Part shown: positions 24,630 through 33,016 of the stretch, piece by piece
Numbering within the stretch: position 1 is the first letter of the stretch
How the letters are laid out: every line of letters starts with the position of its first letter
Assembly (NCBI RefSeq): GCF_003385215.1
Contig: NZ_PQHW01000021.1
Span: 1 to 64,000, forward strand
Length of the DNA stretch: 64,000 nt
Origin: Amycolatopsis thermalba
Lineage (GTDB): Bacteria; Actinomycetota; Actinomycetes; Mycobacteriales; Pseudonocardiaceae
Direction: 5' to 3'
Made by a program: the position numbers and the translations under genes
The notes under the pieces: generated by a model
What the model was told of the DNA's origin: nothing
The model's database searches: none
The model's input: the letters and a program-made list of their open reading frames with translations, nothing else

Positions 24630-25458
24630 TCGTCCCCTCCAGGTGCGGCTTCGGTTTCTTCGCGGCCCACAGCTCGAAGGCCCACCCGTCGCCGGTCTGC
24701 CACGACGTGAACGCGACCTTCGCCGGCAGCAGCACGGGCAGCTTGAACTTCACGTCGACCGTGTAGGCCTCCGGCAGCCTGCCCTCGAACGCGGCCAGCA
24801 CCCGCGCCTTGGTCCACATGCCGTGCGCGATCGCCGACGGGAAGCCGAACAGCCTCGCGGTCAACGGGTGCAGGTGGATCGGGTTGCGGTCACCGGACAC
24901 CTCCGCGTAGCGGCGCCCGATGTCGCCGGGCACGCGCCAGATCGCCTTGGGCGTGGGCGCCGCGAGCTGCTCGCGCTTGCCGCCGCCTTCGCCGCCACCG
25001 CGCCGCAGGTACGTGCTCACTTCTGTCCAAATCGGACCGTCGGCGGTGGTGTACTCGCTGATCACGTCGAACTGGCGGCCCTTTTCGTGCGGGCGCAGGT
25101 TCTCCGCGCGCACCCGCACCGTGCCGGTGTCGGTCAGCCGCACCGGGCGGTGCTGCGTGATGCGGTTGGCGACGTGGACCATGCCCAGCAACGGGAACGG
25201 GAAGTCCGGTTGCGTCATCAGCGCCATCTGCAGCGGAAACGCGAGCATGTGCGGATAGGTCACCGGCAGCTCGTCGCCCAGCCGGAACCCGCAGACCTGG
25301 TTGTAGGCCGCGACGTGCGCCGGGTCGAACTCGACCCCCGCGCGCACGTATTCGGTGTCCGGCAGGCCGCCGCCACCGCTGTGCGGCAGCAACGCCTTGG
25401 CGTACAACGGCGCCAGCTTCGGCGCCTCGCGGAGTTCACGAACGTCACTGCCCGTCAT
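24595..25458 (-). CDS. htdX: (R)-specific enoyl-CoA / 3-hydroxyacyl-thioester dehydratase, double hot-dog MaoC type
   Basis: A 287-residue protein with two hot-dog folds. The N-terminal half holds FRLGDELPVTYPHMLAFPLQ. The C-terminal MaoC half carries the hydratase-2 motif GDRNPIHLHPLTARLFGF, with its catalytic Asp and His, and AIAHGMWTKARVL. It matches mycobacterial HtdX (Rv0241c) in length and neighbours. ATG 25458 overlaps the fabG4 stop as TGATG, so translation is coupled. It should interconvert 3-hydroxyacyl- and trans-2-enoyl-thioesters. Confidence 0.9.
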   Translation of the reverse strand: MTGSDVRELREAPKLAPLYAKALLPHSGGGGLPDTEYVRAGVEFDPAHVAAYNQVCGFRLGDELPVTYPHMLAFPLQMALMTQPDFPFPLLGMVHVANRITQHRPVRLTDTGTVRVRAENLRPHEKGRQFDVISEYTTADGPIWTEVSTYLRRGGGEGGGKREQLAAPTPKAIWRVPGDIGRRYAEVSGDRNPIHLHPLTARLFGFPSAIAHGMWTKARVLAAFEGRLPEAYTVDVKFKLPVLLPAKVAFTSWQTGDGWAFELWAAKKPKPHLEGTITPPGATPNPR

Positions 25459-26804
25459 CACGCCCCCAGCAGTGCCTGGCCGCACACGCGGACCACGTTG
25501 CCGTTCACCGCGGCCGAGGCCGGGTTGGCGTACCAGGCGATCGTCTCGGCGACGTCGACCGGCAGCCCGCCCTGACCCAGGCTGGACAGCCGCCGCCCGG
25601 CCTCGCGGATGAACAGCGGGACCGCCGCGGTCATCTGCGTCTCGATGAACCCGGGCGCGACGGCGTTGATGGTGGCGCCGTACTCGGCGAGCTTCGGCGC
25701 GCCGTCGGCGACCATGCCGATCACGCCGGCCTTGCTGGTGCCGTAGTTGGTCTGGCCCACGTTGCCCGCGATGCCGGCGATCGACGAGACGCCGATGATG
25801 CGGCCGTTCTCGCGAAGCACCTTCTCGCTCAGCAGCTTGTCGTTGACGGCCAGCTGCGCGACCAGGTTGACCGTGAGCACCGCGTCCCACGCGCCCTCGG
25901 TGAGGTTGCCGAGCGTCTTGTCGCGGGTGATGCCGGCGTTGTGCACGACGATGTCCACGCCGCCGTGCCGCTCCTTCAGGTAGGACGCGAGCTTGTCCGG
26001 CGCGTCCGCGGCGGTGATGTCCAGCTGCAGCGCGGAGCCGCCGACCTTGTTGGCGACGGCGGACAGGTCGCCGCCCTGCGCCGGGATGTCCAGGCCGACG
26101 ACGTGCGCGCCGTCGCGGGCGAGCACCTCGGCGATCGCCGCGCCGATACCCCGCGAGGCGCCGGTGACCAGGGCGACCTTGCCGTCGAGGGGCTTGTCCC
26201 AGTTCTCGATCGCGGGCACCGCGGGCGTGCCGGTGGCGCCGACGCGGATCACCTGGGCGTCCACGAACGCGGACTTGGCGGACAGCACGAACCGCAGCGT
26301 CGACTCGGCGGCCTCCTCGGCGCCGGGCGCGACGTAGACGAGCTGGGCGGTCGCGCCGCGCTTGAGCTCCTTGCCGACCGAGCGGACGAACCCTTCGAGC
26401 GCGCGCTGGGCGATCCGCTCCCGGCCGTCGACCAGCTCAGGCGGGGTGCCGAGCACGACGACCCGGCCGCAGTAGCCGATCTTGCGGATCACCGGGTGGA
26501 AGAACAGGTACACCTCGCGCAGCTGCGCGGGGTCGGTGATGCCGGTGGCGTCGAACACCAGGCCGCCGTAGCGCTGGTCGCCGCCCGCCTGCTCGGTCAG
26601 CACCGTGATGCCGGCCGCCGCGAGCTGGTTCGGCACGGTCTTTTCGAGCCGTCCGCCGGGCGCGGCGCCGAAAAGTGCGGGACCATCGAGCGGGGGCCGG
26701 CCGGGGCGGTACCGGCGCAGCACCGGCGGGTTGGGCAGCCCGAGCTTGGGCACCAGGAACTTCCCGATCGGCGTCTTGGTGAACTGCTGATACCGGTCGG
26801 CCAT
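25458..26804 (-). CDS. fabG4: 3-oxoacyl-ACP/CoA reductase, FabG4 type
   Basis: A 448-residue reductase, about 200 residues longer than standard FabG. The N-terminal half is the flavodoxin-like pseudo-Rossmann domain typical of high-molecular-weight FabG4. The C-terminal SDR domain has [20 protein letters not shown] at about 210, [14 protein letters not shown], and the catalytic Ser/Tyr/Lys in [20 protein letters not shown] followed by K. Its C-terminal region ends [21 protein letters not shown] lies 7 nt before ATG 26804. In M. tuberculosis FabG4 (Rv0242c) is NADH-dependent and acts on acyl-CoA substrates. It is divergent from fadA2 across an 18-bp inverted repeat. Confidence 0.93.
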   Translation of the reverse strand: MADRYQQFTKTPIGKFLVPKLGLPNPPVLRRYRPGRPPLDGPALFGAAPGGRLEKTVPNQLAAAGITVLTEQAGGDQRYGGLVFDATGITDPAQLREVYLFFHPVIRKIGYCGRVVVLGTPPELVDGRERIAQRALEGFVRSVGKELKRGATAQLVYVAPGAEEAAESTLRFVLSAKSAFVDAQVIRVGATGTPAVPAIENWDKPLDGKVALVTGASRGIGAAIAEVLARDGAHVVGLDIPAQGGDLSAVANKVGGSALQLDITAADAPDKLASYLKERHGGVDIVVHNAGITRDKTLGNLTEGAWDAVLTVNLVAQLAVNDKLLSEKVLRENGRIIGVSSIAGIAGNVGQTNYGTSKAGVIGMVADGAPKLAEYGATINAVAPGFIETQMTAAVPLFIREAGRRLSSLGQGGLPVDVAETIAWYANPASAAVNGNVVRVCGQALLGA

Positions 26805-26826
26805 GACGTGCCTCCTTACCGAGCTT

Positions 26827-26844
26827 ACCTACTCACGAGTAGGT
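26827..26844. promoter_or_regulatory. Candidate operator between fabG4 and fadA2
   Basis: ACCTACT-CACG-AGTAGGT is a perfect 7+7 inverted repeat. Its core TACTCACGAGTA (26830-26841) has the same TAC[TC]-N4-[AG]GTA pattern as two sites in front of fadE5. It directly precedes TACACT (26845-26850), a likely -10 of fadA2, so binding would block both divergent promoters. Confidence 0.65.
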
Positions 26845-26886
26845 TACACTGTCATCCGAGGCTCACCACCGCAGTGGGAGGAATTG

Positions 26887-28158
26887 ATGGACGTTCGTCG
26901 CGTCGCCATCGTCGGCGGCAACCGCATCCCGTTCGCGCGGTCGAACGGCCGCTACGCCAACGCGTCCAACCAGGACATGCTCACCGCCGCCCTGGACGGC
27001 CTGGTGAGCCGCTTCGCGCTGCAGGGCGAGCGCATCGGCGAGGTCGCCGCGGGTGCCGTGCTCAAGCACGCGCGGGACTTCAACCTGGCCCGGGAGAGCG
27101 TGCTGGGCAGCAAGCTGTCGCCGGAGACGCCGGCCGCGGACGTCCAGATGGCGTGCGGCACCGGTCTGCAGGCGATCGTCAACGTCGCCAACAAGATCGC
27201 GCTCGGGCAGATCGACTCGGCGATCGCCGGTGGCGTGGACACCACCTCGGACGCCCCGCTCGCGGTGAACGACGACCTGCGCCGCATCCTGGTGCAGCTC
27301 AACTCCGCGAAGACGGTCGGCCAGCGGCTCAAGCTGCTGACCAAGCTTCGTCCGGGTCAGATCGTGCCGGAGATCCCGCGCAACGCCGAGCCGCGCACCG
27401 GGCTGTCGATGGGCGAGCACGCGTCGCTGACGGCCAAGGAGTGGGAGATCTCGCGCGAGGAGCAGGACGTCCTGGCCGCGACCAGCCACCAGCGCCTCGC
27501 CGCCGCCTACGAGCGCGGGTTCTTCGACGACCTGGTGACGCCGTACCTCGGCCTGTCCCGCGACCAGAACCTGCGGCCGGACTCGACCGCGGAGAAGCTG
27601 GCCAAGCTCAAGCCGGTGTTCGGCGGTCCCGACGGCACGATGACCGCGGGCAACTCGACCCCGCTGACCGACGGCGCGTCGACGGTCCTGCTGGCCACCG
27701 AGGAGTGGGCCGCCGAGCGGAAGCTGCCGGTCCTGGCGTACCTGACGTTCTCGGAGACCGCGGCGGTGGACTACGTGCACGGCGGCGAGGGCCTGCTGAT
27801 GGCCCCGGCGTACGCGGTGCCGCGGATGCTGGCGAAGGCCGGGCTGACGCTGCAGGACTTCGACTTCTACGAGATCCACGAGGCGTTCGCCTCCCAGGTG
27901 CTCGCGACGTTGAAGGCGTGGGAAAGCCCGGCCTTCGCCAAGGAGAAGCTGGGGCTGGACCAGCCGCTGGGGCCGATCGACCGGTCGAAGCTGAACGTGA
28001 ACGGCTCGTCGCTGGCCGCGGGACACCCGTTCGCCGCGACGGGCGGCCGCATCGTGGCGACGCTGGCGAAGCTGCTGCACGAGAAGGGCTCGGGCCGGGG
28101 CCTGATCTCGATCTGCGCGGCAGGCGGCCAGGGCATCACGGCGATCCTGGAGAAGTGA
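26887..28158 (+). CDS. fadA2: Acetyl-CoA acetyltransferase / thiolase, FadA2 type
   Basis: A 423-residue thiolase. The nucleophilic Cys is in VQMACGTGLQAIVNVANKI at about residue 90. The C-terminal His is in NGSSLAAGHPFAATGGRI and the second Cys in LISICAAGGQG. ATG 26887 follows GGGAGGAATTG. It catalyses the last, CoA-dependent cleavage step of beta-oxidation, or the reverse condensation. Together with fabG4 and htdX it could form a full set for 3-oxoacyl-CoA turnover; fadE5 lies 15 kb away but shares the candidate operator. Confidence 0.92.
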   Translation: MDVRRVAIVGGNRIPFARSNGRYANASNQDMLTAALDGLVSRFALQGERIGEVAAGAVLKHARDFNLARESVLGSKLSPETPAADVQMACGTGLQAIVNVANKIALGQIDSAIAGGVDTTSDAPLAVNDDLRRILVQLNSAKTVGQRLKLLTKLRPGQIVPEIPRNAEPRTGLSMGEHASLTAKEWEISREEQDVLAATSHQRLAAAYERGFFDDLVTPYLGLSRDQNLRPDSTAEKLAKLKPVFGGPDGTMTAGNSTPLTDGASTVLLATEEWAAERKLPVLAYLTFSETAAVDYVHGGEGLLMAPAYAVPRMLAKAGLTLQDFDFYEIHEAFASQVLATLKAWESPAFAKEKLGLDQPLGPIDRSKLNVNGSSLAAGHPFAATGGRIVATLAKLLHEKGSGRGLISICAAGGQGITAILEK

Positions 28159-28161
28159 CCG

Positions 28162-28194
28162 CGAAGGGCCACCCTCGGCGAGGGTGGCCCTTCG
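28162..28194. terminator. Bidirectional terminator
   Basis: CGAAGGGCCACCCTC and its perfect complement form a 15-bp stem around a 3-nt GGC loop, between the convergent fadA2 and DoxX-like genes. Confidence 0.9.
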
Positions 28195-28197
28195 TCG

Positions 28198-28755
28198 TCA
28201 CACCGGCAGGACGTCGCGGGCGGAGGCGGCCGTCGACTGGATCTGCTTCGTCGCCTTGTGCGCCTTCTTGCTCGCCTTCTCCGTGGCCTTGTGGGCACGC
28301 TTGCTCGCCTTGTCGGCGGCGCGGCGGGCGCGCCAGCCCAGCGACGGCTTGCCCTCGGTGTCGGCGGCCGCGATCAGCAGCCCGCCGGCCAGGCCGGCGT
28401 TCTTGAGCAGCTGGATCAGCTGCTGCTGCTTCTCCTGCGGGTCCTTGGCCTCCCAGAACGGGTGCCCGGCGACGGTCGTCGGCACCAGGCTGCCCAGCAG
28501 CGCCAGCGCGGACAGCCGCGGGAACTTGCCGAGCGCGAACAGGGTCCCGGCCGCGATCTTCACCCCGGCGTCGATCTTGACCAGGCTCACCGGGTCGGTG
28601 GGAACGGCCTCGGGCAGCTTGTCCCGCTGCTCGCCGACCTTGTCGAGCACGGGCTTGACCGCCTCGGCGTGCCCCTCGGGCTGCCTCAGGGCGTTGATAC
28701 CGCCGTAGATGAAGATGCTCGCCAGCATGGGGCGGGCCAGTCGACGCAAGATCAC
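28198..28755 (-). CDS. DoxX-family membrane protein with Lys/Ala-rich tail
   Basis: A 185-residue protein. The DoxX core has helices at about 5-20 (ARPMLASIFIYGGINALRQP), 60-78, 80-98 and 118-135. The 45-residue tail (KASKRAHKATEKASKKAHKA) is strongly basic, heptad-like and cytoplasmic, and could contact nucleic acid or acidic lipids. GTG 28755 is chosen because GCGAGG lies just upstream; an ATG at 28782 is possible but lacks a site. The role in this lineage is unknown. A TTTCTAG/CTAGAAA inverted repeat lies about 75 bp upstream. Confidence 0.8.
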   Translation of the reverse strand: MILRRLARPMLASIFIYGGINALRQPEGHAEAVKPVLDKVGEQRDKLPEAVPTDPVSLVKIDAGVKIAAGTLFALGKFPRLSALALLGSLVPTTVAGHPFWEAKDPQEKQQQLIQLLKNAGLAGGLLIAAADTEGKPSLGWRARRAADKASKRAHKATEKASKKAHKATKQIQSTAASARDVLPV

Positions 28756-28829
28756 GATCCTCGCCTTCCTCGGATGCGACATGTCACGTCGAGGATCTAC
28801 CCATTCCCGCGTCTGTTCATCCCTAAGCT

Positions 28830-28861
28830 TTTCTAGCTCTCACACTAGAGTAAGCTAGAAA
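28830..28861. promoter_or_regulatory. Inverted repeat TTTCTAG-N18-CTAGAAA
   Basis: The arms TTTCTAGCT (28830-28838) and AGCTAGAAA (28853-28861) match perfectly. The site lies between the divergent DoxX-like and AAA-ATPase genes. The same arms, 8 bp apart, occur at 32474-32495. The binding protein is unknown. Confidence 0.5.
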
Positions 28862-28869
28862 GAGATAGC

Positions 28870-28926
28870 GACACGCCGATACCGGAATCTCCGCAAATAT
28901 CGGGGTCGCCCTAGACACGCCGATAC
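28870..28926. repeat. Two 13-bp direct repeats upstream of the AAA ATPase
   Basis: GACACGCCGATAC occurs at 28870-28882 and 28914-28926, 44 bp apart (about four helical turns). The second copy overlaps the likely -10 TACGTT (28924-28929). They could be activator or repressor sites for the ATPase gene. Confidence 0.6.
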
Positions 28927-28935
28927 GTTGGCAGA

Positions 28936-30132
28936 GTGGACCCGATCCGCAACCCCTTCGCACCGGGCGCCGGGCAACGGCCGCCGGAGCTGGCCGGCCG
29001 TGAACGCGAGCTGACCGCGTTCGAGGTGGTGTTGCAGCGGGTCGCCCGCGGCCGCCCGGAACGCAGCCTCGTGCTGACCGGCCTGCGCGGCGTCGGCAAG
29101 ACCGTGCTGCTTGGCGAGTTGCGGTCGATGGCCGTGAAACACCGGTGGGGCGCGGGCAAGATCGAGGCGCGCCCGGACGCGGAGCTGCGACGGCCGCTGT
29201 CGGCGGCCCTGCACCGCGCGATCCGGGACCTCGCGGTGCGGCACCGGGCGCCGGACCGGGTGGAAGAGGTCCTCGGCGTGCTGAAAGCGTTTGCGCTGCG
29301 CTCCAACAAGGCGGACGCGAAGCTGCGGGACCGGTGGCAGCCGGGCATCGACGTGCCGGCCGCGCAGGGCCGGGCCGACTCCGGGGACATCGAGATCGAC
29401 CTGGTCGAGTTGTTCACCGACGTGGCCGAACTGGCCGCGGACGTCGGCACCGGCGTGGCCCTGCTGATCGACGAGATCCAGGACCTGCAGCCCGACGACG
29501 TGTCGGCGCTGTGCGCGGCGTGCCACGAGCTGTCCCAGTCCGGCGCGCCGCTGGTGGTGGTCGGCGCCGGGCTGCCGCACGTGCCCGCGGTGCTGTCGGC
29601 CTCGAAGTCCTACTCCGAGCGGCTGTTCCGGTACGTGCGCATCGACCGGCTCAACCGCGCGGAGGCCGACCGCGCGGTGCTGGCGCCGATCGAACGCGAG
29701 GACGCCGGCATCGAGCCCGAGGCGCTGGACGCGTTGTTCGACGCCTCCGGCGGCTACCCGTACTTCATCCAGGCCTACGCGAAGGCCGCCTGGGACGCGG
29801 CACCGGACGACCCGATCACCGTGCAGGACGTGCAGGTCGCCGCCCCCGAAGCCGAGCAGGAACTCGCGGTCGGCTTCTTCGGGTCCCGCTACGAACGCGC
29901 CACGCCGGCCGAGCGCGAGTACCTGCGCGCGATGGCGGAGCTGACCCAGGGCCGCGACGAGAGCGCGGGCACCTCGGACGTGGCGGTCTACCTGGGCCGC
30001 AAGCCCTCGTCACTGTCCCCGGCGCGGGACTCGCTGATGAAGAAGGGGCTGGTGTACTCCGCGGAGCGCGGGCACATCGCCTTCACCGTGCCGCACTTCG
30101 GGCACTACCTGCTCAGCCGAGCCGTGGACTGA
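28936..30132 (+). CDS. AAA_16-type P-loop ATPase with C-terminal winged helix
   Basis: A 398-residue STAND/AAA_16 ATPase. Walker A is LVLTGLRGVGKTVLLGEL at about residues 45-60 and Walker B is GVALLIDEIQDLQPDDVSAL at about 175. LVVVGAGLPHVPAVL follows as sensor 1. FDASGGYPYFIQAYAKAAWD is a conserved lid motif. The C-terminal ~70 residues form a winged helix (DSLMKKGLVYSAERGHIAFT). It resembles archaeal-ATPase/Orc-Cdc6-like proteins found singly in actinomycetes. The role is unproven; DNA-associated signalling is possible. GTG 28936 is 6 nt after TACGTT, hence probably leaderless. Confidence 0.87.
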   Translation: MDPIRNPFAPGAGQRPPELAGRERELTAFEVVLQRVARGRPERSLVLTGLRGVGKTVLLGELRSMAVKHRWGAGKIEARPDAELRRPLSAALHRAIRDLAVRHRAPDRVEEVLGVLKAFALRSNKADAKLRDRWQPGIDVPAAQGRADSGDIEIDLVELFTDVAELAADVGTGVALLIDEIQDLQPDDVSALCAACHELSQSGAPLVVVGAGLPHVPAVLSASKSYSERLFRYVRIDRLNRAEADRAVLAPIEREDAGIEPEALDALFDASGGYPYFIQAYAKAAWDAAPDDPITVQDVQVAAPEAEQELAVGFFGSRYERATPAEREYLRAMAELTQGRDESAGTSDVAVYLGRKPSSLSPARDSLMKKGLVYSAERGHIAFTVPHFGHYLLSRAVD

Positions 30133-30574
30133 CCAGCTCCGGTTCCTCCGCGGCGACCCGCTCGTCGTAGGCCGCGTGCGCCGCGGCGATCTCCTGCTGG
30201 TGCTCTTCGGTCCAGGTCACCAGCGACTTGATCACCTGGTGCAGCGACATGCCCAGCGGGGTCAGCTCGTAGTCCACCCGCGGTGGCACCACCGGGTAGA
30301 CCGTCCGGCTGATGATCCCGTCCCGCTCCAGGTGCCGCAGCGTCACGGTGAGCATCCGCTGGCTGACCCCGTCGATCGCCCGCCGCAGCTCGGAGAACCG
30401 CATCGTGCGCCGGTCGAGCAACGCGATCACGAGCAGGGACCACTTGTCCGCCACCCGGTCGAGGATGTGCCGGACGTCGCAGTCCGCGCGGGTGTCCCAC
30501 TGCCTGACCTCGTCGTCTTCGGTTCCCGTGCAGTAACCGAGTGCCTTTGAAGTGCCGTCTTCCACAGTCGTCAA
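30113..30574 (-). CDS. HxlR-family transcriptional regulator
   Basis: A 153-residue protein with the HxlR winged helix: CDVRHILDRVADKWSLLVIA, then MRFSELRRAIDGVSQRMLTV, and the wing VYPVVPPRVDYELTPLGMSL. An N-terminal Cys lies in the ADCDVRHIL segment, a position that serves as redox or electrophile sensor in some family members. It is divergent from the MFS gene, its likely target. Its 3' end overlaps the convergent ATPase gene by 20 bp. Confidence 0.88.
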   Translation of the reverse strand: MTTVEDGTSKALGYCTGTEDDEVRQWDTRADCDVRHILDRVADKWSLLVIALLDRRTMRFSELRRAIDGVSQRMLTVTLRHLERDGIISRTVYPVVPPRVDYELTPLGMSLHQVIKSLVTWTEEHQQEIAAAHAAYDERVAAEEPELVSPRLG

Positions 30575-30601
30575 TGGTCACACAAGATTCGTCTGTTACC
30601 A
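30575..30601. promoter_or_regulatory. Imperfect 27-bp inverted repeat, probable HxlR operator
   Basis: TGGTCACA and TGTTACCA flank a 27-bp imperfect palindrome in the 51-bp gap between the divergent HxlR and MFS genes. One or two mismatches per half-site are present. Confidence 0.5.
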
Positions 30602-30625
30602 ATCGAAACCTTGGGAGCGGATCTC

Positions 30626-31999
30626 GTGTCCACCACCGTCGAAGCGCGACCGCGCTTCACGCCCCGAACCTGGGGGATGCTGTTCGTCCTCTGCGGCGCG
30701 ATCTTCCTGGAGGGCATCGACGTCGCGATGCTGAACGTCGCGCTGCCCGCCATCCGCGCCGACCTCGGCCTGTCCACCGGTGAGCTGCAGTGGGTGGTCA
30801 GCGCCTACGTGCTCGGCTACGGCGGGTTCATGCTGGCCGGTGGCCGGGCCGCCGACCTGTTCGGCAGGCGCCGCATGTTCCTGGTCTGGCTCGCCGTGTT
30901 CCTGGTCGTGTCCGCCGTCGGCGGGCTCGCCGGCGAGGGCTGGCTGCTCATCGTCGCGCGGTTCGTCGCGGGTGTCGCCGCCGCGGTGATGACCCCGGCC
31001 GGCCTGTCGATCATCACCACCAGCTTCGAGGAGGGCCCGCAGCGCAACCGGGCGTTGCTGGTCTACTCCGGCACGGCCGCGGGCGGCTTCTCGCTCGGGC
31101 TGGTGCTCGGCGGGCTGCTCAGCGCCGTGGACTGGCGGCTGGTGCTGTTCGCGCCCGCCGTACTGGCACTGGTCATCCTGGTGCTGGGCGTCGCGTTCAT
31201 CCCCGCCACGCCCCGCGAGCGCACTGCGGACCGGCGGGTCGACGTGCTCGGCGCGGTGACCATCACGGCCGCCATCGTGCTGCTGGTGCTCGGCGTCGAG
31301 CGCTCCACGCACGTGTCCGCGGGCTGGACCACCGCGACGGTCGCCGCCGGGCTCGCGTTCGCCGCCGTCTTCGTCCTGGTCGAGCGCCGGTCCGCCGCCC
31401 CGCTGGTGCGGCTCGGCCTGCTCCGGTCCGGGGCGCTGGTGCGCGCCAACCTGGCCGGTCTGCTGTTCGCCGCGGCCTTCTTCGGGTTCCAGTTCATCGC
31501 CGTGCTGTACCTGCAGGAACTGCGCGGGTGGAGTTCGCTGCAGACCAGCCTGGCGATGCTGGCGATCGGCGCGGACGCCGTCCTCGCCCCGGCCCTGACC
31601 CCGCGGCTGGTCGAGCGGTTCGGCAACGCGAAGGTCATCGTGGCCGGCCTGGTGCTCGCCGTGGTGTCCTACGCGTTGTTCCTGCCGATCGGCACGGACA
31701 CCGTCTACCTCGCGATGTTCCCGACGATGATCGTGCTCGGGGTGGCGTTCGCGCTGGCCTACGGTCCGCTGACGATCGTCGCCACCGACGGGGTCGCCGA
31801 GCGCGAGCAGGGGCTGGCCGGCGGGTTGCTGTACACGTCGTTCCAGTTCGGCGCGGCGCTCGGGCTCGCCGCCTGCACGGCGGTGCTCACCGGGGCGTCG
31901 GTGGGCGTGGACGGCTACCGGACGGCGCTGGTGGTGCCGATCGCGGCCGCCGCGGTGGCCGCCGTGATCAGCGCGTTCGGATTGCGGGTGGCGCGATGA
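30626..31999 (+). CDS. MFS transporter, DHA2 (drug:H+ antiporter) type
   Basis: A 457-residue permease with about 13-14 transmembrane segments. Motif D/C features include LFVLCGAIFLEGIDVAMLNV. Motif A is GGRAADLFGRRRMFL in the loop between helices 2 and 3, and motif C-like sequence is GFSLGLVLGGLLSAVDWRLV. It is close to the LfrA/EmrB type. GTG 30626 has GGGAG about 9 nt upstream. It overlaps the following PNPOx gene by ATGA. Regulation is probably by the divergent HxlR, so it may export an electrophile or drug. Confidence 0.88.
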   Translation: MSTTVEARPRFTPRTWGMLFVLCGAIFLEGIDVAMLNVALPAIRADLGLSTGELQWVVSAYVLGYGGFMLAGGRAADLFGRRRMFLVWLAVFLVVSAVGGLAGEGWLLIVARFVAGVAAAVMTPAGLSIITTSFEEGPQRNRALLVYSGTAAGGFSLGLVLGGLLSAVDWRLVLFAPAVLALVILVLGVAFIPATPRERTADRRVDVLGAVTITAAIVLLVLGVERSTHVSAGWTTATVAAGLAFAAVFVLVERRSAAPLVRLGLLRSGALVRANLAGLLFAAAFFGFQFIAVLYLQELRGWSSLQTSLAMLAIGADAVLAPALTPRLVERFGNAKVIVAGLVLAVVSYALFLPIGTDTVYLAMFPTMIVLGVAFALAYGPLTIVATDGVAEREQGLAGGLLYTSFQFGAALGLAACTAVLTGASVGVDGYRTALVVPIAAAAVAAVISAFGLRVAR

Positions 32000-32538
32000 G
32001 CCGGACCGTGCGCTCCTTCGCCGAACTCGAAGCCGAGTTCAACGCCTACGTCGGCTCGATCGGGTACGCCACCATGGTCACCGTCGACTCGCGGAACCGG
32101 CCGCGCACGCGGATCCTCATCCCGGTCTGGGAGAACGTGGACGGGCAGCCGCGCGGGTGGCTGGCCACCTACCGGACCCCGGTCAAGGCCGCCCACCTGG
32201 CCCGCAACCCGCACACCTCGTTCTCCTACTGGAAGCCGGGGAACAACTCGGTGGCCGTCGAGGCGGTGGCCGAATGGGTCGACGACCTGGACGTGAAGTC
32301 GCACGTGTGGCGGCTCTACCGCAACACGAGCCCGCGCGGCGCCGGGTACGACCTGGGCGCGTTCTGGCGGTCGCCGTCGGATCCGAAGCTGCACGTCCTG
32401 CGCCTGGAGCCGTGGCGGATCCAGGTGATCCGCGGCGCCGACCTCCGCAGCCGCATCTGGGAGTCTCTACCGCTTTCTAGTGATCACGCTAGAAAGGGCG
32501 ATCTTCCGCAAGATCGAGCTTCGGCCGATGATTCGTAG
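31996..32538 (+). CDS. Pyridoxamine-5'-phosphate-oxidase-like (split-barrel) protein
   Basis: A 180-residue FMN/F420-binding split-barrel protein. AYVGSIGYATMVTVDSRNRP, then RTRILIPVWENVDGQPRGWL and HLARNPHTSFSYW match the family. It is translationally coupled to the MFS gene, so detoxification of the exported compound is plausible but unproven. The C-terminal ~22 residues (LPLSSDHARKG...) are unlike the family and are encoded by two palindromes, at 32473-32496 and 32499-32516, so the gene tail carries regulatory or structural DNA. Confidence 0.85.
   Translation: MSRTVRSFAELEAEFNAYVGSIGYATMVTVDSRNRPRTRILIPVWENVDGQPRGWLATYRTPVKAAHLARNPHTSFSYWKPGNNSVAVEAVAEWVDDLDVKSHVWRLYRNTSPRGAGYDLGAFWRSPSDPKLHVLRLEPWRIQVIRGADLRSRIWESLPLSSDHARKGDLPQDRASADDS
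32473..32496. promoter_or_regulatory. Inverted repeat CTTTCTAG-N8-CTAGAAAG inside the PNPOx tail
   Basis: The 8-bp arms are perfect. They repeat the TTTCTAG/CTAGAAA arms found at 28830-28861 with the spacer shortened from 18 to 8 bp, a difference of one helical turn. A second perfect hairpin, CGATCTT/AAGATCG, follows at 32499-32516. Confidence 0.5.
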
Positions 32539-32637
32539 GCAAGTGCCCTAGGTCACCGGACAATCGTTGGCGACCTTGTGAAAAAAGGTGCATACTGGAA
32601 GCACAGCCACCGAGATGCACGAGGGATGCGAACACCG

Positions 32638-32787
32638 ATGAGCAACATCGCCGCCAAGCTCCGAGCCCGCCGCGCCGAGGCGCGCACCCGCCGGGCGCTG
32701 AGCCGCGCGATCGACACCGCCGGCTCCGTGACGGTCCGCCAGGAGCTGATCGCCATCGCCCAGGCGCGTCAGTCCAACTTGCGCTGA
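32638..32787 (+). CDS. Small basic helical protein
   Basis: A 49-residue peptide from ATG 32638 (MSNIAAKLRARRAEARTRRA, then LSRAIDTAGSVTVRQELIAI). It is Arg/Ala-rich and predicted to be all-helical. GAGGGA lies about 12 nt before the start, a rather long spacing. Short proteins of this style are common in Pseudonocardiaceae, but I cannot name a family. Confidence 0.55.
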   Translation: MSNIAAKLRARRAEARTRRALSRAIDTAGSVTVRQELIAIAQARQSNLR

Positions 32788-32855
32788 AGCGTGAGCTAGG
32801 CCACAACTAGATCAGGTTGTAACGCCACCAGGGGAAGTGGCGATACCCCAGATGA

Positions 32856-32898
32856 CCCCGTGATGCTGGCGGACCCCCGACCTGGCAGCATCACGGGG
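32856..32898 (+). terminator. Hairpin terminator
   Basis: CCCCGTGATGCTG and CAGCATCACGGGG form a perfect 13-bp stem around a 17-nt loop. TTTCCAATTTCC follows. It lies in the 290-bp gap between the small basic protein gene and the MarR-GNAT gene; nothing else is visible in its left half. Confidence 0.8.
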
Positions 32899-33016
32899 TT
32901 TCCAATTTCCGGGTCCCCACCGGGCGAACATCCCCCCGCAGATGCCACGGGCACCGCCCTGCCCGACGGTCGCGACACCGTGGCCGTTCTGGCTGAAAAC
33001 CACCTCGAAAAACCAC

